A stretch of DNA of 64,000 nt from Cyanobacterium sp. Dongsha4 (GTDB lineage Bacteria; Cyanobacteriota; Cyanobacteriia; Cyanobacteriales; Cyanobacteriaceae), in assembly GCF_036345015.1 (NCBI RefSeq), contig NZ_CP084098.1, positions 2,183,326 through 2,247,325 of the forward strand, written 5' to 3'. This document shows, in pieces, positions 37,887 through 46,658 of this stretch; within the stretch, counting starts at the first letter, position 1, and each line of letters opens with the position of its first letter. A model generated the notes under the pieces. That model made no database searches. It saw nothing but the letters and a program-made list of their open reading frames with translations, and had not been told where the DNA came from. The position numbers and the translations under genes were made by a program.

Positions 37887-38432
37887 TTATTTAAAATCTA
37901 ACAGAGAAACTGGTTCTAAAAGAAAACGACTGGCATTAGAAGCGATAGCCTCCCTAACATTCATTTGTTTTAAGGTAACTAAATTATCAGCAACAAAAGC
38001 ATCTCGCACTAATAACTTATTTCCTGAATTAAAATTAGTCTCGTAAAATACTTCTCTAATTCCTGCTGAAATAATTAATTTCAAACAAGCAATACAGGGT
38101 TCAAGAGTTACATAAATAGTTGCCCCTTGGGTAGCAATACCGTGTCTGGCCGCCTGTGCGATCGCATTTGCCTCCGCATGAACCGCCCGAGAAGGTAGAG
38201 TTTTACTTGCATCACAACTGCTCAACCCCTCATAACAATAACCCTGTGTAGTACAATGGGCAGAGCCTGATGGCGAACCATTATAACCCGTAGCTAACAC
38301 TTGACGATCCTTAACAATTACCGCACCAACGGGAAAAGCGAGACAAGTTGATCTAGTCGATGCTAACTTAGCCATCAACATAAAGTATTCATCCCAAGTA
38401 GGGCGATGTATTTCTCTTTCTAATGTGGACAT
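37887..38432 (-). CDS. dCMP-deaminase-like zinc deaminase
   Basis: A 181-residue cytidine/deoxycytidylate deaminase-family protein (ComEB-like). The zinc site is clear: HAEANAI supplies His and the catalytic Glu, and PCIACLKLI supplies two Cys. An additional Cys-rich loop (HCTTQGYCYEGLSSCDAS) is also characteristic of dCMP deaminases. The open frame runs to 38558, but its extra N-terminus comes from a repeat; the ATG at 38432 (MSTLEREIHRP) is the start. It probably makes dUMP from dCMP for thymidylate synthesis. Confidence 0.87.
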   Translation of the reverse strand: MSTLEREIHRPTWDEYFMLMAKLASTRSTCLAFPVGAVIVKDRQVLATGYNGSPSGSAHCTTQGYCYEGLSSCDASKTLPSRAVHAEANAIAQAARHGIATQGATIYVTLEPCIACLKLIISAGIREVFYETNFNSGNKLLVRDAFVADNLVTLKQMNVREAIASNASRFLLEPVSLLDFK

Positions 38433-38657
38433 GATTTTGAGTTCGAGTTCAGAGTTAGTTAGGGGCGAATGGCCATTCGCCCGTACAGGGATTCGGGGTT
38501 GAGACAGAGGTGTCAGGTTTAGGGGAGTAATGAGTAACGAATAAGGAGTAATTATCAACTATTCACCTTTGCCCATTGCTTTCCCCCCTCTCGAGGGGGG
38601 AAAAAGGGGGGTTTGCCCTTTGCCCTTTGCCTATTGCCTTGTCTTAATTACTAATTA
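38433..38657. repeat. GGCGAAT palindrome and C/G-tract element
   Basis: Same-strand spacer with a perfect 20-base palindrome, GGGCGAATGGCCATTCGCCC (38463-38482), the inverse-orientation relative of the one at 9582. At 38577-38626 there is a C-rich run meeting CTCGAG and then G-rich runs, another copy of the C/G-tract family. TTTGCCCTTTGCCC repeats follow. The block separates malQ from the deaminase gene and could end malQ transcripts. Confidence 0.7.
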
Positions 38658-40172
38658 CTAATTATTTTTCCTACCATAAAGATAAGTTAAATAACGAAAA
38701 TGACCAGTAACATCAAGGTTTAAAGCCCCTTCAGGAAAACGCCAAGTCCAATTATTCTCTATAGTGCCGGGGGTGTTCATTTTTGCATCTGAACCTAAAC
38801 CTAATAAGTCTTGTAGGGGGAATATTGCCCAGTTAGCAACAGAGGATAAGGCTAATTGAATCATACTCCAGTGAATACCGCGATCGCAAACTGCCCCTAA
38901 ATAATCAATTACTTTTTGTTTATCTTCGTGAGAACGTTTTTCAAACCAACCGATAGTCGTATCATTATCGTGAGTACCAGTATAAACAACGCAATTATTC
39001 TGGTAATTATAAGGTAGAAAAGGATTATCTCGATCAGAGTCGAAGGCAAAATGTAAAACTTTCATACCGGGGAAACCATATTTATCCCTCAAAGCCTCTA
39101 CTTCAGGAGTAATAACCCCTAAATCTTCCGCCACAATAGGTAAAGTACCTAATTCCTGCTTTAATACCGCAAAAAATTCATCTCCGGGGGCTTCCTTCCA
39201 TTCTCCGCTCATAGCAGTAGTTTCTCCTTGAGGTACTGCCCAATAAGCCTCAAAACCCCTAAAATGGTCAATACGCATTACATCTACATATTCCAACATC
39301 CCTTTAATGCGTTTAATCCACCATGCAAACTTAGTTTCCTTGAGCTTTTGCCAATTATAAACAGGATTACCCCAAAGCTGACCAGTGGCACTAAAATAAT
39401 CTGGTGGGACACCTGCCATCGAAGCCGCTTCCCCTGTTTCTTCATCCAAACAAAAAATACTTTGATTAGCCCACACATCGACGCTATCATGAGCAACGTA
39501 AATGGGAATATCTCCAAAAATACTGATTCCTCTTTCATTGGCATAGTCTTTTAAATTACACCATTGACGAAAGAAACTGAATTGTAAAAATTGATGGAAA
39601 AGTATTTCCTCCGCCAGTTTTTCTTGCCAAGTTTTAATGGCTTCTGGTTTTCTTTTGGCAATATCTTCATCCCACTGAAACCAAGGTTTATCTTGGTAGT
39701 AATCTTTTAAAGCCATGTAGAGAGAATAGTTTTCTAGCCAGTCTTTATGAGTTTGGCAAAAATCAACAAATTCTTTGGCATATTCGTCTTTTTCTCTTTC
39801 TTGGAAAGCGTTAAAGGCTTTGCGTAAAATAGGATACTTAGTTTGAATAACTAAATCATAATCAATATGAGTGGGAGAGTGAGAAGCGAAAGCATTGCTA
39901 AGATTATCTAAATCTTCTTGAGTTATTAAACCATCCCCAAATAAAATATCTACACTGATTAGAAGAGGATTCCCCGCTAAAGCAGAATAAGCTAAGTAAG
40001 GTGAATTTCCAGCCCCCGTAGGACCCAACGGTAAAATCTGCCATACCCCTTGATCACTTTCGTTCAAAAAATCTACAAAACGATAAGCACTATTTCCTAA
40101 GTCTCCAATACCGTAAGCATTGGGCAAAGAGGTGGGATGGAGCAAAACACCGCTCAATCTACGATTTAACAT
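38658..40172 (-). CDS. malQ: 4-alpha-glucanotransferase
   Basis: GH77 amylomaltase/disproportionating enzyme that moves glucan chains in glycogen metabolism. Visible motifs include SPYLAYSALAGNPLLIS, the FGDIPIYVAHDSVDVWAN segment with a conserved Asp, GVPPDYFSATGQLWGNP, VDVMRIDHFRGFEAYW with the nucleophile Asp, VAEDLG with the acid/base Glu, and YTGTHDNDTT. At 504 residues it is the usual bacterial length and looks complete. With glgC at 13.7 kb it belongs to glycogen turnover. Confidence 0.96.
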   Translation of the reverse strand: MLNRRLSGVLLHPTSLPNAYGIGDLGNSAYRFVDFLNESDQGVWQILPLGPTGAGNSPYLAYSALAGNPLLISVDILFGDGLITQEDLDNLSNAFASHSPTHIDYDLVIQTKYPILRKAFNAFQEREKDEYAKEFVDFCQTHKDWLENYSLYMALKDYYQDKPWFQWDEDIAKRKPEAIKTWQEKLAEEILFHQFLQFSFFRQWCNLKDYANERGISIFGDIPIYVAHDSVDVWANQSIFCLDEETGEAASMAGVPPDYFSATGQLWGNPVYNWQKLKETKFAWWIKRIKGMLEYVDVMRIDHFRGFEAYWAVPQGETTAMSGEWKEAPGDEFFAVLKQELGTLPIVAEDLGVITPEVEALRDKYGFPGMKVLHFAFDSDRDNPFLPYNYQNNCVVYTGTHDNDTTIGWFEKRSHEDKQKVIDYLGAVCDRGIHWSMIQLALSSVANWAIFPLQDLLGLGSDAKMNTPGTIENNWTWRFPEGALNLDVTGHFRYLTYLYGRKNN

Positions 40173-40331
40173 AAAAACTATATCCTAAAAATGTTGTCTA
40201 TAAGCCTGTTTGCGTAACTTGCAGGGGCAATGAAAAATAAAAACAAAGAATATTCTGACTCTACAAAGGGGTTTTGTGTTGTCAACTGTCAAGGGTCAAT
40301 TGATAGTAATAATTACTCGAACTAAAGTAAT

Positions 40332-40463
40332 TTAGAGATCTCCACGCAAAGCATAAAGAATAAACACAATTACAGGACCGGCAATTAATATAAAACTAAC
40401 AGAGGTCAATTGTAAAATGACTTCTAAGTTTAGATTACTAAAAAAATTGCTAATAAAATCCAT
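40332..40463 (-). CDS. psb30: photosystem II protein Psb30/Ycf12
   Basis: A 43-residue single-span protein missed by length cut-offs. It starts at ATG 40463, with a good AGGAG six bases upstream, and ends at 40332. Its sequence begins MDFISNFFSNLNLEVILQLT and continues through IAGPVIVFILYALRGDL. This matches the layout of Psb30 (Ycf12), a small stabilising subunit at the edge of photosystem II: a short stromal N-terminus, the LE-I-QLT entry, the AGP in the helix and a basic R-G-(N/D)-L end. The match is from memory of the family, not from a search. Confidence 0.85.
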   Translation of the reverse strand: MDFISNFFSNLNLEVILQLTSVSFILIAGPVIVFILYALRGDL

Positions 40464-40603
40464 AGTAACTCCTAGCTTTTTAATTGATAATTTTAAATTT
40501 TATTTCTTAGTCTCACCAGAATATATCATACTAGGAAAAGTTCTCCTATTCATCTGTCTGTTTAGGGAAAATTTATTAAGTTTTGTTACAGATTTTATCT
40601 TCT

Positions 40604-40951
40604 ATGAATCAATGGCGTTGTATTGAAAACTGTGGTGCGTGTTGTAATTTAGATCCGAGCGATCGCCCCGATTTAGAGCAGTATTTAACTCAGGAGGAAT
40701 TGACCTTATATTTGAGCATGGTGGGAGAAGATGGTTGGTGCATTAACTATGATCATGAGCTACGGAAGTGTAATATTTACGATGATAGACCTCGTTTTTG
40801 TCGTGTAAAACCTGATATTTTTGAGCAGATGTATGACATACCCTTAGAAGAATTTGAAGAATTTGCGATCGATTGTTGCCATCAACAAATTGAGGCTGTT
40901 TACGGTGAGGAAAGTGAAGAAATGGAGAGATATATTAGTCAAGTTAATTAG
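40604..40951 (+). CDS. YkgJ-type cysteine-cluster protein
   Basis: A 115-residue protein of the YkgJ family (zinc- or iron-chelating cysteine cluster). Cysteines fall in the pattern CIENCGACC, then C-INYDHELRKCNIYDDRPRFCRV, then DCC. The start is ATG 40604 (MNQWRC), seven codons into the longer frame. It is divergent from psb30, with 140 bases between start codons. The metal and the role are unknown in this family; it is cytosolic and acidic. Confidence 0.85.
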   Translation: MNQWRCIENCGACCNLDPSDRPDLEQYLTQEELTLYLSMVGEDGWCINYDHELRKCNIYDDRPRFCRVKPDIFEQMYDIPLEEFEEFAIDCCHQQIEAVYGEESEEMERYISQVN

Positions 40952-41410
40952 GTTTCAATATTCCATCGAACTGAAATTATATTTTTGTCCAACAACTTTT
41001 TAATTGTTATACCTTGTCATACTGAATGTAACACCATTATGCTTTATATTCTAATCTCAGGAAAGTTAAGGGGTGCGATGCCAAAGGCACAGCGTAATGG
41101 TAATTTGAGAAATTTTTGTGCAAAAATAGCCTAAAATACGGTCAGCGTAAGGGATTTAGGTAAACACGATAAAAATGGCTGAAACTCCTACTATCAAAGG
41201 AAAAGTTATCAATCGATGTAAAATCTTTAATTCATAAGGATTTGAGACTCATAGTTTGATATTTTTAGCTTAAGTACCGCTAATTCCCCAACAACCTAAT
41301 ACTTACCCTATATTCTTAAACCAAACTGAGGTTAGATAATAACATTCTCCTTCAGCCACTTGCTAAACATTTTTAATATTGAGGTAATGTTACAGCCCCT
41401 TTGAGAAAAT
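40952..41410. other. 459-base convergent spacer with repeats
   Basis: Convergent spacer. A GGGTGCGATGCCAAAGGCACAGCG segment at 41071-41094 resembles the widespread GCGATGC..AAGGC palindromic repeats of cyanobacteria. At 41301-41333 a minus-strand copy of the CCTCAGTTTGGTTTAAGAAT family is present. The middle part (41110-41240) is single-copy looking with no frame of note. I see no transposase remnant and no RNA gene. Confidence 0.5.
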
Positions 41411-41716
41411 TTAGCTCATTGGTGGTGCTAAGAATTTAACTGTTAAAGTGATGACTGCTAGGAGTAATCCACTGACAACGGTTATAAAAATACCTCTGTT
41501 AGTAAACTCAAGATTATCAAGTCTTTTGCTAAACCCTTCTTGATTACCCTTAATTGATGCTATTTCCACTCTCATATCATTTAATTTGTTATCTACTTGC
41601 TCAAAACGAGAGTCTATTTTTTCATTAACTTGCTCAAATTTGCGATCAACTTGCTCAAATTTAGAGTTAATTAAATCCTTTAACTCTTTTAAATCGTTAT
41701 CTGTTACTGTACTCAT
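41411..41716 (-). CDS. coiled-coil protein with C-terminal anchor
   Basis: A 101-residue protein. Residues 5-70 form a coiled coil with near-exact repeats of SKFEQVDRKFEQVNEKID and SRFEQVDNKL (heptads with Phe-Glu-Gln-Val). A hydrophobic helix (about 75-95, FITVVSGLLLAVITLTVKFL) anchors the C-terminus, so it is a tail-anchored membrane protein with a cytosolic rod. Similar small proteins occur in many cyanobacteria without assigned function. It is separated from the aspartate aminotransferase gene upstream by about 75 bases. Confidence 0.75.
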   Translation of the reverse strand: MSTVTDNDLKELKDLINSKFEQVDRKFEQVNEKIDSRFEQVDNKLNDMRVEIASIKGNQEGFSKRLDNLEFTNRGIFITVVSGLLLAVITLTVKFLAPPMS

Positions 41717-41791
41717 GTTAAAATTGTTAATGGATAAAAGAACTCAGAGGATAGAAGTATTATTAGCCTTACTCCCGTCCTTGCTTCAATT

Positions 41792-42982
41792 TTACACCGA
41801 CCGAATGAATTTATCTAACCTACTCATTCCTTTTTCAATGGTTGTCATATCCGTTGCGTAAGAAAGACGGATGCAATTATCATCACCAAAAGCAATACCG
41901 GGGATAGTAGCAACTTTTTCTTGTTGTAAGAGTTTTTCACAAAATTCGAGGGATTTTAAGCCAGTTGAGCTAATATCCACAAATAGATAAAATGCTCCGT
42001 AGGGTAAAGGGCAACTAATACCCTGAATAGATTGTATGGCAGAGTACATAAATTTTCTTCTTTCGGTGAAGGCTTCTAGCATTTCTTTCACACAGTCTTG
42101 GGAAGATTCTAAAGCTGCGATCGCGCCATATTGAGCAAAACTACAAACATTAGAGGTGGTGTGACTTTGAATTGTTGTCATGCCTTTGATGATGTCCACG
42201 CTACCTGCAATATAACCCACACGCCAACCAGTCATAGAATAGGCTTTGGCAAATCCATTACAAACAATAGTCCGTTTAAAAACTTCTTCGTTGACAGCAC
42301 CGATACTCAGATGGGTTGCTCCTTCGTAAAGGATTTTTTCATAAATTTCATCTGATACTACTAATATATCTTGTTTGACAACAATTTCTGCAAGAGAGCG
42401 GATTTCTTCGGGGGTATAGACTGCTCCTGTGGGATTAGAAGGGGAATTGAGGATTAAGAGTTTAGTTTTAGGAGTAATAGCCGATTCTAACTGCTCAGGG
42501 GTGATTTTATAATTATTTTCTGCGGAGGTAATAACAAAAATAGATTTTCCTCCAGCTAACGTCACCATTTCAGGGTAACTTAACCAATAGGGTACGGGGA
42601 TTATAACTTCATCTTCAGACTCAATTAAGGCGAATATAAGGTTAAATAAGGCGTGTTTTCCCCCATTAGTAACAATGACATTTTCCGCTTGATAGTTTAA
42701 ATTATTATCCCTTTGCAATTTAGATGCGATCGCATTTTTGAGGGGTAATTCTCCCGCCGCCGCTCCATACCTAGTTTTACCCTCATCTAGCGCTTTTTTC
42801 GCCGCTTCTTTAATATGATTGGGGGTATCAAAATCTGGCTCTCCTGCACTGAAACTACATACGTCTAAGCCCTCAGCTTTCATTGCTTTAGCTTTTGCAG
42901 AGATGGTTAAGGTAATAGAGGGAGTTACTTGGGAGATGCGTTCTGCGAAGCAGTTCCCTTTGGGGTCGGCTAATTGTGTCAT
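41792..42982 (-). CDS. aspC: aspartate aminotransferase
   Basis: Class I PLP aminotransferase of the Ib subgroup typical of cyanobacteria, exchanging amino groups between aspartate and 2-oxoglutarate; some members also act on prephenate. Features: [12 protein letters not shown], the [10 protein letters not shown] segment, [12 protein letters not shown], and the cofactor Lys in [16 protein letters not shown], with an Arg near the end in CIRLSYA. The 396-residue length is standard. The start could also lie inside the first 10 residues; the ATG used is the only one upstream of the conserved region. Confidence 0.92.
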   Translation of the reverse strand: MTQLADPKGNCFAERISQVTPSITLTISAKAKAMKAEGLDVCSFSAGEPDFDTPNHIKEAAKKALDEGKTRYGAAAGELPLKNAIASKLQRDNNLNYQAENVIVTNGGKHALFNLIFALIESEDEVIIPVPYWLSYPEMVTLAGGKSIFVITSAENNYKITPEQLESAITPKTKLLILNSPSNPTGAVYTPEEIRSLAEIVVKQDILVVSDEIYEKILYEGATHLSIGAVNEEVFKRTIVCNGFAKAYSMTGWRVGYIAGSVDIIKGMTTIQSHTTSNVCSFAQYGAIAALESSQDCVKEMLEAFTERRKFMYSAIQSIQGISCPLPYGAFYLFVDISSTGLKSLEFCEKLLQQEKVATIPGIAFGDDNCIRLSYATDMTTIEKGMSRLDKFIRSV

Positions 42983-43301
42983 GGAATTTATTATAAGAAA
43001 AAAATTATCTATTAGTAAATAATAATTATTTAATCTTGATCAGTAAAAAACATTACCATAATTTGCTAAAAAAGTATTAGCCATGTTCAGAAAGAGCTGT
43101 CAGGTTTCGGGTTTGACGGTTGCAGGTGGTAGGGGGAAACAAGTTAGGAGTTAGGAGTTAGGAGTTATTAATTATCAACTATTTACCTTTGCCCCTTGCC
43201 CTTTTCCCTTTCCTTTTTGCCTTTTTTGTCTTACCCCTTGCCCTTTGCTCTTTCGCTGTTAGAATCTTAACAATTAATCAAAATCAATCTCTAATTAATT
43301 C
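42983..43301. repeat. TTAGGAG heptamer and TTTGCCC repeats
   Basis: A 319-base divergent spacer between aspC and moeA. At 43138-43168 there is a tandem GTTAGGA heptamer array (at least three copies), then TTATTAATTATCAACTATTTACC, then CCTTTGCCCCTTGCCCTTT runs to 43255. This composite is the inverse of the one at 4619-4745. Single-copy DNA near each gene presumably holds the promoters. No coding sequence is seen. Confidence 0.7.
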
Positions 43302-44522
43302 ATGTTAAATGTTAATGAAGTAGAACAAATTATTTCTAATTTAATTAAACCCATTAAAGATATAGAATTAGTTTCTCTCTCTTCAGTTGATAATCGTGTT
43401 TTAGCGCAAGATATTACCTCTGATTTAGATTTTCCTTATTGGGATAACTCGGCAATGGATGGTTATGCTGTTAAATATAGTGATGTTGCCCTTGCATCTG
43501 AAAAAAATCCCGTAATCTTAAAAGTAGTAGAAGAAATTAAAACAGGATATAGCCCCAAAAAAAAATTAAAAATGGGAGAGGCGGCTCGAATTTTTACAGG
43601 GGGGATGTTACCTAAAGGGGCTGATACTATCGTTATTCAAGAAAATACCCTCCGTCAAGGGGATAATGTCTCAATTACTCATCCCCCTCTCAAAGGAGAA
43701 TTTGTAAGGCATAAAGGTTCATTTTATCAGGCAGGAAAGTGTTTAATTTCCGCAGGAAGTCGCATTAATGCTCCTGAAGTGGCTATTTTAGCTACGGCAC
43801 AATGTTTAGATATACCTGTAGTGCGATCGCCTCGTATTGCCATTATTTCCACAGGAGATGAATTAATTAGTCCTCAAGATACCCTACAAACAGGGAAAAT
43901 TATCGACTCTAATCAATACTTGATTGCCAGTTTCTTGAAACAAAATGGGGCTATTCCTTTACCATGGGGCATTATTCCTGATGAATTAGATGCCCTTGAA
44001 ATAGCTGTAACAAGAGCTTTAGCTGAAGCTGACTGGATTATTTCCACTGGGGGAGTGTCTGTAGGAGAATATGACTATGTGGATAAAGTGATTAAAAAAT
44101 TAGGGGGAGAAATCAAGGTTAAAAATGTCAGAATGAAACCGGGTAAACCTTTAACTATAGCTACATTTGGAGAGAATAAATTATATTTTGGTATTCCGGG
44201 AAATCCTGTTTCCACTATGGTTACTTGTTGGCGTTTTCTTAAAGATGCGATCGCAAAATTATCAGGGGAAATAAATCCTTCTTCTTTACCCATTGTTAAA
44301 GGTATAACTTGTAATCATTTGCGTTCTCAAGGAACAAGAGAAACCTATTTATGGGGCTATACTAATCTTGTGGATGGTTACTATCAATTTAGTATGGCAG
44401 AAGGTTCTCATAATTCTGGTAATTTAATTAATCTGCAAGGAGTAAATAGTTTAGCAATTATTCCAGTGGGAGTTAATTTAATTGAAATGGGGGATGATGT
44501 TTCTATCTTTCTTATAAATTAA
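43302..44522 (+). CDS. moeA: molybdopterin molybdotransferase
   Basis: Inserts molybdate into adenylated molybdopterin to finish the molybdenum cofactor. Motifs: LDFPYWDNSAMDGYAV, ARIFTGGMLPKGADTIV, the MPT-binding IISTGDEL, DWIISTGGVSVGEYDYV and MKPGKPLTIA, then FGIPGNPVS. The 406-residue length is normal. It stands alone, with the other moa/moe genes outside the window. Likely users are nitrate reductase and similar enzymes. Confidence 0.95.
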   Translation: MLNVNEVEQIISNLIKPIKDIELVSLSSVDNRVLAQDITSDLDFPYWDNSAMDGYAVKYSDVALASEKNPVILKVVEEIKTGYSPKKKLKMGEAARIFTGGMLPKGADTIVIQENTLRQGDNVSITHPPLKGEFVRHKGSFYQAGKCLISAGSRINAPEVAILATAQCLDIPVVRSPRIAIISTGDELISPQDTLQTGKIIDSNQYLIASFLKQNGAIPLPWGIIPDELDALEIAVTRALAEADWIISTGGVSVGEYDYVDKVIKKLGGEIKVKNVRMKPGKPLTIATFGENKLYFGIPGNPVSTMVTCWRFLKDAIAKLSGEINPSSLPIVKGITCNHLRSQGTRETYLWGYTNLVDGYYQFSMAEGSHNSGNLINLQGVNSLAIIPVGVNLIEMGDDVSIFLIN

Positions 44523-44747
44523 TTGAGACTCGTTTATGCAATTCTCAGATTATGGTAAGCAATGGTAATTAACAATCAGTGATTCGTAATGATGCACTTT
44601 AATTTAAGTTAAAAATTAGTTTCTCCCTAAATACCCCAATACCCTAATCTCCTAATTCCCTAACGAATAAATCTTAGTTGTGGCTATTTCTGATTTTTCC
44701 ATTAGAATTATCGCATATATAAATAAAACTTGTCGGATTTTTGTACA

Positions 44748-45719
44748 ATGAAAAGAAAATCATTGCGATTAATTGACAGTTCTCCTTTTCTCTCAGGAGT
44801 ATTAGGAATTACTGCTACAGTTATAACCTCATTTTCTCTGCTCTATCCAACAGTGGCTCAAAATGTTGCAACAGAAATTAATATTGTTGCAGGAGATGAG
44901 TCAGGAGAATATTATGGGGCGGCTAAAGATATTGAAAAATTAGCCCGAGAAAATAATCTTGATATAGACATTATTGCGACAAAAGGGGCTTTACAAAATA
45001 TTGATGATGTTTTCCGCTATGACAGTGTTAGTTTGGGATTAACTCAGAGTGATATTCTTGCTTTTTACAACACCTTTGCTAATGACAATGAGGAAATACG
45101 TCGCAAAGCTGAAAGTTTAAGAATAGTTTTACCTCTTTATCAAGAAGAAGTCCATCTTATTACACGGAAAGATATTAAGTCAGTGCAAGATTTAGAGGGC
45201 AAGATAATTTCTATTGGTGATGAAAATAGTGGAACAAGTGCAACCGCTACAACTTTACTTTTTCAATGGGGAGTTAATCCTCAAGAGTTGTTGACTTATG
45301 ATGTAAAGCGTAGTATTGATGCTCTACGAGATGGAGAAATTGATGCGATGTTTTATGTGGTGGGAGCTCCTGCAAAGGTTTTAACAGAACAAATTTTGAA
45401 GGAAGATAATTTTCAGATTCTGCCCATCAGTTTAGCTATAAATGAAGATGATGATTTTTTCTCCCGTTTATATTCTCCTGCTACTCTCCGAGGCAATACT
45501 TATGAGTGGCAATCGGAGGAAGTTCAAACTCTTGCGGTTCAATCATTATTGTTTACAGTAGAAAATGATAGTTGTGAACAAGTGTCTCCTGTGGCTTCTT
45601 TGATTAAAAATAATTTATCTTGGTTACAGGCAAATGGTAATCCGATTTGGAAAAAAGTGGATTTAAAACTATTCCACGATGAAACCCCAGAAAGAATGTC
45701 TCAGTGTGTTAGTCAATAA
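44748..45719 (+). CDS. TAXI-family solute-binding protein
   Basis: A 323-residue secreted protein of the TAXI (TRAP-associated extracytoplasmic immunogenic) family, with periplasmic-binding-protein fold. An N-terminal signal-like segment (residues about 12-38) is followed by INIVAGDESGEYYGAAKDIEKLA, the LGLTQSDILAFY core and DAMFYVVGAPAK. The frame begins at a TTG (44730), but the ATG at 44748 gives the signal peptide. No TRAP membrane component is adjacent, so the partner is unknown. A DUF3011 gene follows 16 bases after the stop, with a strong ribosome-binding site between. Confidence 0.85.
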   Translation: MKRKSLRLIDSSPFLSGVLGITATVITSFSLLYPTVAQNVATEINIVAGDESGEYYGAAKDIEKLARENNLDIDIIATKGALQNIDDVFRYDSVSLGLTQSDILAFYNTFANDNEEIRRKAESLRIVLPLYQEEVHLITRKDIKSVQDLEGKIISIGDENSGTSATATTLLFQWGVNPQELLTYDVKRSIDALRDGEIDAMFYVVGAPAKVLTEQILKEDNFQILPISLAINEDDDFFSRLYSPATLRGNTYEWQSEEVQTLAVQSLLFTVENDSCEQVSPVASLIKNNLSWLQANGNPIWKKVDLKLFHDETPERMSQCVSQ

Positions 45720-45735
45720 GGAGGAGAAATTAAAA

Positions 45736-46344
45736 ATGAAGCATTGGTATAAGTTAGCTTTAATTAGCGTCATTAGCTGTGGATTTTTTGCTCAAGCAAC
45801 TCCTGCATCTGCAGAAAGTCGTCTTACCTGTGAGTCTTACAAAGGGCGTTATAAATTTTGTGATGCTGACACTAGAGGGGGTGTCAAATTAATTCGTCAA
45901 TTGAGTCAAACAGAGTGTCGTCAAGGAAGTACATGGGGCTACGATCGCAATGGTATTTGGGTTGATCGTGGTTGTAGTGCTGAATTTGCTGTCAGAGGAA
46001 GAGGAGATAATTACAACAACAATAATAATAGTAGTGGAAATAATACGGCGGCAATTATCGGTGGTGTTTTAGCGGTAGGTGCGATCGCAGCCGCTATTGC
46101 CAGTGGTTCAGATAATAACAGTGGTGGTAATTACAATAACTATGATGATCGAACAATTACTTGCAATTCTGACCGAGGAAATTATACCCGTTGTGGTGCA
46201 GATATTCGCAGAGGCGATCGTGTTGTGATGAGACGACAACTTAGTAATTCTGGATGTTGGGAAGGTAGTACGTGGGGCTACGATCGAGATGGTATTTGGG
46301 TTGATCAAGGATGTCGTGGGGTTTTTGAAATTAGAAGACGATAG
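45736..46344 (+). CDS. secreted protein with two DUF3011 domains
   Basis: A 202-residue secreted protein: signal peptide (about residues 1-26, ending ASAES) and two DUF3011 modules (near residues 28-80 and 145-202). Each module has the pattern C..(Y/N)(R/G)G.Y..C...D, an RQLS segment and a GSTWGYDR(N/D)GIWVD(R/Q)GC end. They are joined by an Asn/Ser-rich linker and a short Gly/Ala/Ile hydrophobic stretch. A GGAGGAGA ribosome-binding site is next to the upstream stop, so the start is secure and the gene is cotranscribed with the TAXI gene. DUF3011 proteins are cell-surface proteins of unknown function. Confidence 0.88.
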   Translation: MKHWYKLALISVISCGFFAQATPASAESRLTCESYKGRYKFCDADTRGGVKLIRQLSQTECRQGSTWGYDRNGIWVDRGCSAEFAVRGRGDNYNNNNNSSGNNTAAIIGGVLAVGAIAAAIASGSDNNSGGNYNNYDDRTITCNSDRGNYTRCGADIRRGDRVVMRRQLSNSGCWEGSTWGYDRDGIWVDQGCRGVFEIRRR

Positions 46345-46398
46345 TTTCGATGAGTGATAGATAAGATAGAGGTTTTAGGTATCAGGTGTTTTCCGTTA

Positions 46399-46426
46399 GG
46401 CAAGGAGAGTCTATTCTCTTGTTGCC
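46399..46426 (+). terminator. possible terminator after DUF3011 gene
   Basis: An imperfect hairpin, GGCAAGGAGAG paired with TCTCTTGTTGCC across a five-base loop, is followed by CTCTTGTTTT. It lies 55 bases after the stop of the DUF3011 gene. The stem has bulges, and the T-tract is imperfect. Confidence 0.35.
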
Positions 46427-46544
46427 CTCTTGTTTTATCAACTATTCATTTGTACTCTTTGCTTTTTAGCTATTATTACGATTGCTTATTGCCCACCTAA
46501 AAGAGAAATCATATCTAAAGTCAGCAACGACTGATAATATATTC

Positions 46545-46658
46545 ATGTCTGAAAAATTACCCTCTTTATCCAAAAACATCCAACTCAGATTAGCTTATGA
46601 CTTAGATTATTTGTTTTTAATAATAGGTTTCTTATTCTTTTTTATCTCACACCCATGA
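46545..46658 (+). CDS. 37-residue ORF coupled to the permease
   Basis: A short frame from ATG 46545 to the TGA at 46656-46658, overlapping the permease start as ATGA. The peptide starts MSEKLPSLSKNIQLRL and ends in a hydrophobic FLIIGFLFFFISHP stretch that could be a short membrane helix. There is no strong ribosome-binding site. I do not recognise it. Stop-start overlap is suggestive of a real small membrane peptide or translational leader, but a chance ORF is possible. Confidence 0.35.
   Translation: MSEKLPSLSKNIQLRLAYDLDYLFLIIGFLFFFISHP

Noticed and set aside
38433-38558. N-terminal extension of the dCMP-deaminase-like gene
   Set aside because: The extra 42 codons read through the GGCGAAT palindrome repeat, so they are not part of the protein.
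40417-40626. 69-codon plus-strand ORF near psb30
   Set aside because: It is antisense to psb30, overlaps the YkgJ-type gene start and has no family features.
40952-41410. Possible transposase remnant in the YkgJ-coiled coil spacer
   Set aside because: No frame resembles a transposase and no terminal inverted repeats pair; only short dispersed repeats are seen.
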